NCBI GenBank assembly: GCA_003868215.1 | Contig: QWDQ01000032.1 | Coordinates: forward strand, 124,001-188,000 | DNA: 64,000 nucleotides | From: Pseudophaeomoniella oleicola | Lineage: Eukaryota > Ascomycota > Eurotiomycetes > Phaeomoniellales > Phaeomoniellaceae | Direction of reading: 5' to 3' | Position numbers and translations under genes: made by a program | Notes under the pieces: model-generated | Database searches by the model: none | What the model was told of the DNA's origin: nothing | Seen by the model: the letters and a program-made list of their open reading frames with translations, nothing else | In this document: in pieces, positions 56,415-64,000 of the stretch | How the letters are laid out: each line of letters starts with the position of its first letter | Numbering within the stretch: the stretch's first letter is position 1

Positions 56415-59400
56415 CTACTTCGGCGGTGTTGTTGCGACTGCAGGAACACTGGTGCGATGCTGCAGAGATGTGCCTGGTTTGGGAGTTGACATTGCTGGAG
56501 CGCTCGCACGCTTTGACAGCACAGACATCTTCTTTCGGAGAGCTGCTAGACGTCCACGGATACTACCGACCACTATCGTTTGTTAGTCACTCACACTAAC
56601 CAGAAGGCATCTAGAGACTTACATTTTGTGACGGCTTGACGTTCTTCTGCTTCCATGCCATTGATTGGCGTATCATCCTCAATGGTCTCAGCCTCCACTT
56701 TGTCAACGTCACCAGGTTTCTTCAATGGCTCATCATCGTTCTCCAGAACAGCCTCCAGCATACGGATAGCTGTGACATAAGCAATCTCACAACCAGCAAG
56801 ATCCTCCCATGTCAACTCATTGACTGCTGCCGTTCTGCTCATCTCCAAAGCCCGATCATACATCAACTTCTCGGCAGTCACGCCTGAACTCACAATAACA
56901 TGATCCACTGAAATACCCATACCTCCGACTGTTGAACTACCCGAAGAGTGGTTGTTTGGGTGACTAGGATGATCCAGTGGTAGGCGCTTTTGAGCTTCGA
57001 CCAACTTCAGGCGGACGAATTCGGCTTTTTCGAGCACTTCGTTGAATCGAGATCTTACCCATTGAACGACATTATTCACTCTTTGACCGATCACTGGGCT
57101 TGTAGTGTTTGGACGTGGCGATCCGCTTTCCTTGATCACGTTCCCTCGATTCTTTCGCGCCCACCAGGTACCCGCAATATCCATGGACTTTGCCAATAAC
57201 GACAAAGCTTTGACGTAGAGGACCAAAGCCTCCTCGGCAATAGTCACAGTAGCCTCAATTGTCAGACCCTCATCGGCGCTGTTCTCAGTAGATGGTGCTT
57301 GGGCGGAGCCATTCTGAAGTGACGGTGCGAGAGGAATCAGTTGACGATATTTGACTTCAGCAAATCCATAGACTACATCGCTCCTTGTCGCACACTCTTC
57401 AATGATACGCACAGTCCTGGTATCCTCGTCCCCGACCGTTTTCGAACTATCACCGGCAAGTACGAGGCTCGCGTTCGACGTAGGGTAAGCCGGGAAAGGG
57501 CTGTAGTTCATCGGTGGTGATTTCCCACCCCTCGTCAGGTTCACAGGTGGAGAAAATCCCATGCCAAACAGACGACCACTAGCCATATTCAGCGCCTTAG
57601 AAATAGCCGATGTTGCTGAAGTAGGGCTTGGTCCGTATCGCCTCTCATAAGAGTTCTGTCTCTGGTGTAAGGAATCTGGTCGTCTTCCAGAAGCTATCTG
57701 AACGGCCCTCGATGGGGATGTCTGCGCTCCTGTAATTGAAGTTGGAGCTCCCTGCGTGGTAGCTCTGCGAACCATAGCTCCACTTGTACCAGAACCGCCC
57801 TGTCCACCAGGTTGTATTCGTGGGCTTGCCGCCAGTTCATCAGCAAATGCATTGACTTCTACAGCCCTCTTTTCAACCAAAACATAATCTCTCTCGAACG
57901 CCACATCTTGGGCGGCCTTCTCCTTCTCTTTATCTTCTGGCTTCACAATACGTTCACGCTTCTGTTCCTGAACCTGTTCCCGCAACAGCGAAGGCGTAGG
58001 GGACGCAGAATTACGACTTGGCTGGCGTTCCATTGCCGCAGCGGCGGAACTTGGCACCCGGGCGTAAAGTTCCTGCCGAGCTGGAGCAGTTGCGCTGGTG
58101 ACATAAGCTGGCCTACGCGGTGAAGGCGGTTGGTCATCTTCCACAGATTGATTGGCGTCCTGACCCGTGATACGCCTCGCCAGACTAGGTCGATTGGTCG
58201 CGCCGGATGATTGACGTACCGGTATTGCTGGAGGCCTCGAAGAGCCAAATGAAGTCCTATGACCAGCTCGAGGAGATTGCGACAAGGACTCCCCGCGATC
58301 AATCTGGGCAATATTTTCCTGTGTGATCGGTGGGTTGGAGAGGCTGGACTTTCTTCTCCTGAGATAATGCTCTTGATCGACTTGCGACGGTGGAGGAGGT
58401 CTATCATCGCCTACCAGGCCGGGTATTTCCTCCACAATGACAGCATGAGCGAAAAAGTCTTGAAAGGACACACGCTCGACCGGGTTCCGTTTTAGCAATG
58501 CTCTAATCAACGCCTTCATGCCGCTTGAAATGGCCACATCTTCGGGAAACTTGATTCGGTCTTCGCCTTTCTCAATCCTACGCAGCAGTTCGACGTGGTT
58601 CGAGGCTCGGAAAGGTGGCCTGCCGCACATTACTTCATACATAACGGTGCCGACGGACCAAAGGTCTGCTTTCGCATCGTACTTCTCATACCGCAGAATC
58701 TCAGGAGCCATATAAAGAGGAGAACCACACAGTGTTTCGGCCAAAGATGTAGATGGCAAAGAGCGTGCAAAGCCGAAATCGGCAATCTTGAGCATTGGTA
58801 AAGACTCTAGGCCCGTGACCGGTATAAGTGAATCGTCGCTCGCAGTATATGGCATAATTGTGGGCCGCTCGCGTTGGAAGTATAGCGGTGAAGGATTCAG
58901 CAGGAGGTTCTGTGGCTTGACATCTCTGTGTATAAGATTCTTCGCCCGGAGGAATTGTAGGGCACTTGCAAGTTGTTTCAAGAAGTGTCGAGCAACTACC
59001 TCGTTCAGGCCCCCAGCCTTTGGATTTGGATACTTCATCATCATGTCCTTGACCATCTCGTGATTCGCCAACGTCTCTCTCTTTTTTATGAAGTATGACA
59101 GGTCCCCCAAGGAACAGAACTCCATGACCAGATGGATGTGGGACCTTGACTCCTTCTTGTCTATCAAGCCAACGATATGTGGATGATGTAGTCTCCTCAA
59201 GATGTCTATCTCCAGGGATAGATTGTCCTTCAACTTTCTGTTGAGCTTTGACAGATTGACCGACTTGATAGCAACGTAAGATTTCGTCCTCGTAGAATCC
59301 TGCAGGGATCAGCACCTGAGTTGATAAGGGGGTATATAATCGGGGGGCCTACCACATGGACAGCTTTATATACAGTAGCAAAGCTTCCTCTTCCAATCTC

Positions 59401-59493
59401 CGACAACCGCTTGAAACTACCTATCTGGACATCATCCTCGCTCTCCTGCAAGGAGCGCCTAGAGCTGCCAGGCTGAGGCGATGGCGCAGCCAT
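56415..59493 (-). CDS. atg1: Autophagy serine/threonine kinase Atg1
   Basis: Exons on the minus strand are 59353-59493, 56623-59299 and 56415-56572, joining to 991 aa, the usual size of fungal Atg1. Atg1 starts autophagosome formation together with Atg13 and Atg17. The kinase domain covers about residues 25-330: [11 protein letters not shown] glycine loop, Lys59 in [19 protein letters not shown] (Asp173), [11 protein letters not shown] (DFG) and [11 protein letters not shown]. The Ser/Pro-rich middle includes [14 protein letters not shown]. The C-terminal early-autophagy-targeting region begins near [18 protein letters not shown]. The last exon ([20 protein letters not shown]) is only recovered by splicing at GATAG (56573-56574). 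The ATG at 59493 is the first in frame, after an upstream stop. Confidence 0.95.
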
Positions 59494-60338
59494 CTTGGCT
59501 GAATGGCCTGCAATATCGCTAGACTCAATGATGTGTTCTTGATGGCGTCGCTGTTCTACCGCCGAACGTTCGGGTTGAGACTGATCGTGATCTCGTTGAA
59601 CATCGAGGACAGGGACAACAGATTCGAGCGACACAGAGAAGGGTCACAATCCGCGAAGTGGCGTACCCCCGGCTTGCTTCGGTGTCTGTAAGTTCTAGGT
59701 ATAGACGTCGACCTTCGGATCGCAGCGACTAGTCCGTCTCTTTCTTGTCCTGACAGAGGTTCTGGGCTGTTGAAAATCGACGGAGATCGACGGCAGACAA
59801 TGCCCTTTCAGCAGGCAATGTAAATTGTTAGAACTATGACGATAGCGAATGATGGGTACAGCGAATGTCGACCTTGGTAAAGCTCGATGCCTTGTCAATC
59901 AGTGGAGTTGGAGGAGCAATGATGCCTGTGGGGAAGGCAGCTCGAGATGGTGTACGGCTTAATCGAACGCAGCGACAGGGTATAGGGAGTAGAGATTTGG
60001 GAGCGTCAGGATGTCGTAGTATAGACGAGGGAAAATCGGTGGGGAGAGGAGATAGGTTGTGGTTGTCGCAGGCTGGAAATGGCGAATGGCGAATGGTGAG
60101 TAATCCAGGTAGTGGATGGTAGGTAGGTCGATGGGGATAAGGCGCAGGGAAGATAGACGTCCCTTGGTAGGGGTCATCCGATAGATGCGCGTGAAACAGA
60201 TGATGAGCGAAAGTTTACTTGATTCACATAAATACTACAGGGTACCTAATTACTATTTCATATGTCTATCTAAGGATCCTATACCAGAATTCGGAAGCGA
60301 TTTGGTCATATCCATGTGCAGGAAAGGTATGTAGATAC

Positions 60339-60376
<38 letters not shown>

Positions 60377-61475
60377 CACGACCTCACCCGATGGGAATTC
60401 TTGACGATAGCTAGGTAACTTAATCACTATGGTGAGGCGGATAAGACAGGAAGGGACCGAGACCAATCCAGGCCATGACTCCAATCAACAGGCTCGGTGG
60501 CTGGTGGTCTCGACGCACAACAATACCGATACCTGGACATCATGCATCTCTTAAAGCACCTACAGACATGTTGGTTGCAGTAAGTTAGGGTATTGTTCAA
60601 CTCCCTGTTGATCACGCACTGATTTGATCGCTTGCCTTGATACTGTCTGTCTGTCGGTCGGTCGGTCTGTCCATCTGTACGTGAAATGGGCTGGATGTAT
60701 GTTCTCCATCACACTTCATTGCTACTGTATCACGTCCCTTGGAGAGAGACTCTAGCTAAACTCGAGTGGGTAAAGAACAGGCAGATAAAGGACGATCGAT
60801 TCTTATCTACGACGTAGTAACTCGATTGATTGCTTATCTCTAGGGACTACGTACAAAGTACCACATAGTACAATCCCTTACAGATGACACAGTGCTCTTT
60901 GACAGATGCCATGTACAGTATATATGCAACGATTGACATGTTATAATTGGCCTCACTCTTGAGTAACTTGTTAAGATATCTGTACTTGACTGTGTTTTTT
61001 GCTTGCACACTAGAATGGAGCGTTCCCCAAGACAGGATCAACTAATTAATATTGCCTGTGAAGATGTTGCTGTTGTACTTTGGGATTGACTTTTAGAGGC
61101 ATCTACAGGTATCTACTATCCCCTACCTTACCTAGGGTACCTTACCTCAGCGAGGTACTCTGTACAAGTCCAAGGTACCCATGCAGACAGCACCACGAGA
61201 TGGCCTGTTGCTGAGCAGGAGGTTCCCGGCGGATCTGGGCCTCGGGGATCAATTCCTACGTACACACCGCCTAACAGTTCCCATCAAGCCATGTCACTTG
61301 AGTCAGGGGCGAAATCGTAACCGACGCGCAACATCAAAAAGGTATGGTCAGCCCATCCTTCATCGAGATAGCGCCCGTCATGGCTCACCTTGCAGGCTTC
61401 AAGGATCCAAAAGTAAAAGCGTCCTCACAAGTCAAGCAGTCGTGATTCATTACATACATCAACCGTTTCTACGTG
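59494..61475. other. Intergenic, atg1 promoter and dolichol kinase 3' end
   Basis: 2 kb between two leftward genes. No supported gene. It contains a GA microsatellite (60342-60372) and a GTCT/GTCG repeat (about 60643-60670). CTACGACGTAGTAA at 60807-60820 and ACTACGTAC near 60847 are variants of the TACGTAGTA motif. Confidence 0.55.
60342..60372. repeat. GA dinucleotide microsatellite
   Basis: About fifteen GA units in the region upstream of atg1. Confidence 0.9.
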
Positions 61476-64000
61476 TCATATATGCAAGCCTCGCACTAAC
61501 AGCCAGAGTATCACCGGCACGACAACGTTATCGTTAGCTCCGGTAAGCACTGCTTCCGTCAAGCTTGCTCCAGATCCCGCCACGATGCATTTGACAATGA
61601 TGCTGATCGGGTTTGGTCCGTACTGCCTCCATCCTCCAACCACTAACCACGAGTAAGCTGCCAGCAAGCCAACACTCACCGCTACCACGAACGCTATGCT
61701 TCCTTCAAGGCTCTTGCCACCACCCCAGTACCATTTATGCCTTCCAAAACGTCGTCCGATGAGCGACGCCGCCGCATCACCAAGTCCAACACATATGATT
61801 CCGCTAACCATGCTAATCTCGCGGACTGCCACATCCCACCCTTGCCATGGATCGTTACCCGTCCTTTGCACTCCAGCCAAGCTCAACCACAACGGGATAG
61901 CGCAGCCAATGAGGAGGAAGATGTGGGACACCACGACCGGTCCTCGATGGTCTCGCCCATCCACATAAGGAGCCAGGAAGTTAGTTAACGGTCTAGAGAT
62001 TGGTGGCAGCTGTGATGCTCGGAACAAATCCAACAACAAGAACGCAGCCAGTGCCAATGCCAATGCTAAGGCAACAAAGCATGGATCTATGTAGACTGTG
62101 GGTAAGAACATGGCCACCATGATTCCATGAAAGCCCTTTCTCCTCGTGTCCACTTCTGCTACAGACGTGAGTCGTAAAACAACGCCTAAGCCTGATAGAA
62201 GGACACACAAGCAATATGCAGAGAGGCCGATCCGGACATTGGCTTCGCCTCTGACTTGACGAATTCGCTCGAACCAACCTTGGTTGCGAACCTGAGGACT
62301 TCCCAAGCTTTCCAGGGTTGGCAGTCTGATCCAGTTATCGTGCGCGTTGCTAACGACCCAAAAACGTAGAGCTGAAATGTTCCCACCGAGGTATCCAATG
62401 GCCCATCCGAAGGGCTCGTGTCCATTCAAAGCTTTATCTCTAATATACCGCCGTATAGGCACTAATATTAGAAGCATAGTCATGAGGTATGTATATCCTG
62501 CGTAAAGCCACTTGCGTACCGAAACCTGAGCAGGGGTAAACAATAGAAAGGGTTGCAAGCCTGGTGCGCTGCGCCGCTTAGCTCGTCCTTTCGATATTCT
62601 TTCGCCGTCAAGATTCAATTTGGTATCTGAAATGGTGCTAAAAGTATGCCGTCGAGCGCGAGATAGTTTCACACTCGGTTCAGAGTCAGCATGGTCTGGA
62701 GGCGAAATATTCACGGCTGACGCGGGTATTGGCTTCGTAGTTGCCGATGCAGTGTGTGCGCTGTCAGTTTTGAGGCTCAGCGAAGGTCGGGTATGATGTA
62801 GCCTCAGAAGCGACGGTCCATCATCAGATGAGTCGTTTGATTTTAGATTGGATATATCACGGATAAAACGTCCACAGATATCGGCATCCACCGAGGCAAG
62901 CCACCCTCGTTCGGATTTTGGCCTATTCTCATTTTTGCGTAGCCTCCATAATGGTAGCCTTGCCAAAGCGATCTCCCATTCTAGTACTTTTGAGCACAGG
63001 CAATATAGGCCTAACCCACCAATCCATGTCACGCTCTTCAAAATTTCCATTTGGGGAGAGCTGGTGAACAGAAGTAGATTGAGCAGTATCGTCGAAAGTA
63101 ATTGAATTTCAGACTCGTCCAAACTTGTCGCAGTTAAATATCTCAAGATTGGAACGACACATTTTTGAAGGGGATACAAGAGCACGAGGCTCTCCGGGTC
63201 CAAGCTATCGCTTGGCATTGTTTTCAAAGCTAATGGGCGAGCGGGCCTTGCTTTCATAATTGAATTCTGCGATAGTATAAGAGGCACGGTTGCGATTAGC
63301 CAGTGGGAATGGCTATAGCTGATCGTTTGTTCATAGTAAGGTATGGCGGATGGAGGTATCGAAGATAGCCCAAGGATCATGTTAGGCAATAGAAATATGT
63401 ACGAAGTCGGCGCAAGCGATGCTGCAACAATAAATGGCAAAAATACTGGGTATAGCAAGGGGGCAGGATCGAAGGTCGTTGGAATTCGAAGACGCCGAGC
63501 GTCCTTCCTTCGTAACAGCCTGATTGGATACAGGACATAAAGGAGCACTGTGGTCCCGAGGAACGTTGCCAGTTCTAGTCCAATTAGTCTCCTCGTAACG
63601 ATCAAATTTACTACGGCCACTCACCTTGGTACCAAAGTTCCAACGTGGCTCTGACGTTCGCTTGGAAGCACACAATGGCGCAGACGACAGACAAGATGCC
63701 TACCTCTGTCAAACGACGAAACACTTCACTTCTGCGTTTTCTTTTGTCTTTCTCGCTTTTTCCTATCCCAGGCCCGTCAAGGTGTTCGCTGGTAAGTCTA
63801 ACGTTGGCAGTTGATTCAAACCTTGAACCGTGACGGGCCCCGTACGCCACCGGCGGTGTTGACTGTGAGCTATGGTCGTCTTCATGATCACCAGCATGGC
63901 CACGGAGTCCTTTGCTCGGTCTCAATGGTGGCGCAGGTAGCTTTCTCACGCCTTGACTTCCTTCGTCATCTGCTTCTGTGCCGCTTTCACTAGATAGCTT
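61476..64000 (-). CDS. sec59: Dolichol kinase (5' end beyond window)
   Basis: Exons on the minus strand are 63625-64000 (open to the window edge) and 61476-63574, separated by a 50-nt intron (GTGAGT donor, CTAG acceptor). 825 residues are visible; the start codon lies outside. Sec59-type dolichol kinase phosphorylates dolichol with CTP on the ER membrane to feed N-glycosylation and GPI synthesis. A long polar N-terminal region (about 100 residues, SSESGTEADDEGSQG, RKLPAPPLRPSKG) is followed by many membrane segments. The conserved C-terminal kinase core has RRKGFHGIMVAMFLP, ICVGLGDAAASLIGRRFGRH and KSLEGSIAFVVAVSVGL. A loop of about 100 polar residues lies in the middle. The identity rests on the C-terminal motifs, which are clear. 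Confidence 0.92.

Noticed and set aside
59494-59634. Upstream in-frame extension of atg1
   Set aside because: It begins at GTG after an in-frame stop; the first ATG is at 59493.

Overview
The window is nuclear DNA of a filamentous ascomycete (Pezizomycotina). The genes are compact, with few short introns (mostly 48-65 nt, GTRAGT-type donors, CTAAC/CTGAC-like branch sites). The protein families are also typical of moulds: Ame1, Jip5, Pet123, a But2-type secreted protein, an asaB/GA4-desaturase-like oxygenase, a GH47 mannosidase and a peroxidase-P450 fusion. I could not fix the class from sequence alone. I recognised 22 protein-coding genes. I saw no tRNA, rRNA, CRISPR array, transposon, LINE/SINE or virus-like element.

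Left part (1-14 kb): a SERCA-type calcium ATPase (minus), a disordered Ser-rich protein, a membrane-anchored GH47 alpha-mannosidase with an unusual repeated tail, an F-box-like protein and an asaB-like oxygenase. Next comes a plant-polysaccharide block (15.4-23.0 kb): a GH43 glycosidase, a tannase/feruloyl-esterase-family enzyme and a GH78-type alpha-rhamnosidase. All three carry signal peptides and could act together on pectin/hemicellulose side chains outside the cell. An aldo-keto reductase with an 11-nt micro-exon follows.

Centre (25-43 kb): housekeeping and regulatory genes. These are Jip5 (ribosome biogenesis), a C2H2 transcription factor, a small acidic-tail protein, the inner-kinetochore protein Ame1 divergent from a twin-CX9C protein, a lysozyme-like protein, the nucleolar GTPase Nog2 and the mitoribosomal protein Pet123.

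Right part (43-64 kb): a 1236-aa secreted or ER-lumenal haem-peroxidase/dioxygenase fused to a P450 domain, a 3.7-kb gene-poor stretch, a But2-domain secreted protein, mitochondrial cytochrome c peroxidase, a low-complexity convergent intergenic region, the autophagy kinase Atg1, and dolichol kinase, which runs off the right edge.

The most striking non-genic signal is a perfect 12-bp palindrome, TACTACGTAGTA. It occurs four times, with many partial copies, only in intergenic DNA, and is densest between the tannase-family gene and the rhamnosidase gene. Exon coordinates in each entry were derived by hand from splice sites and reading frame.
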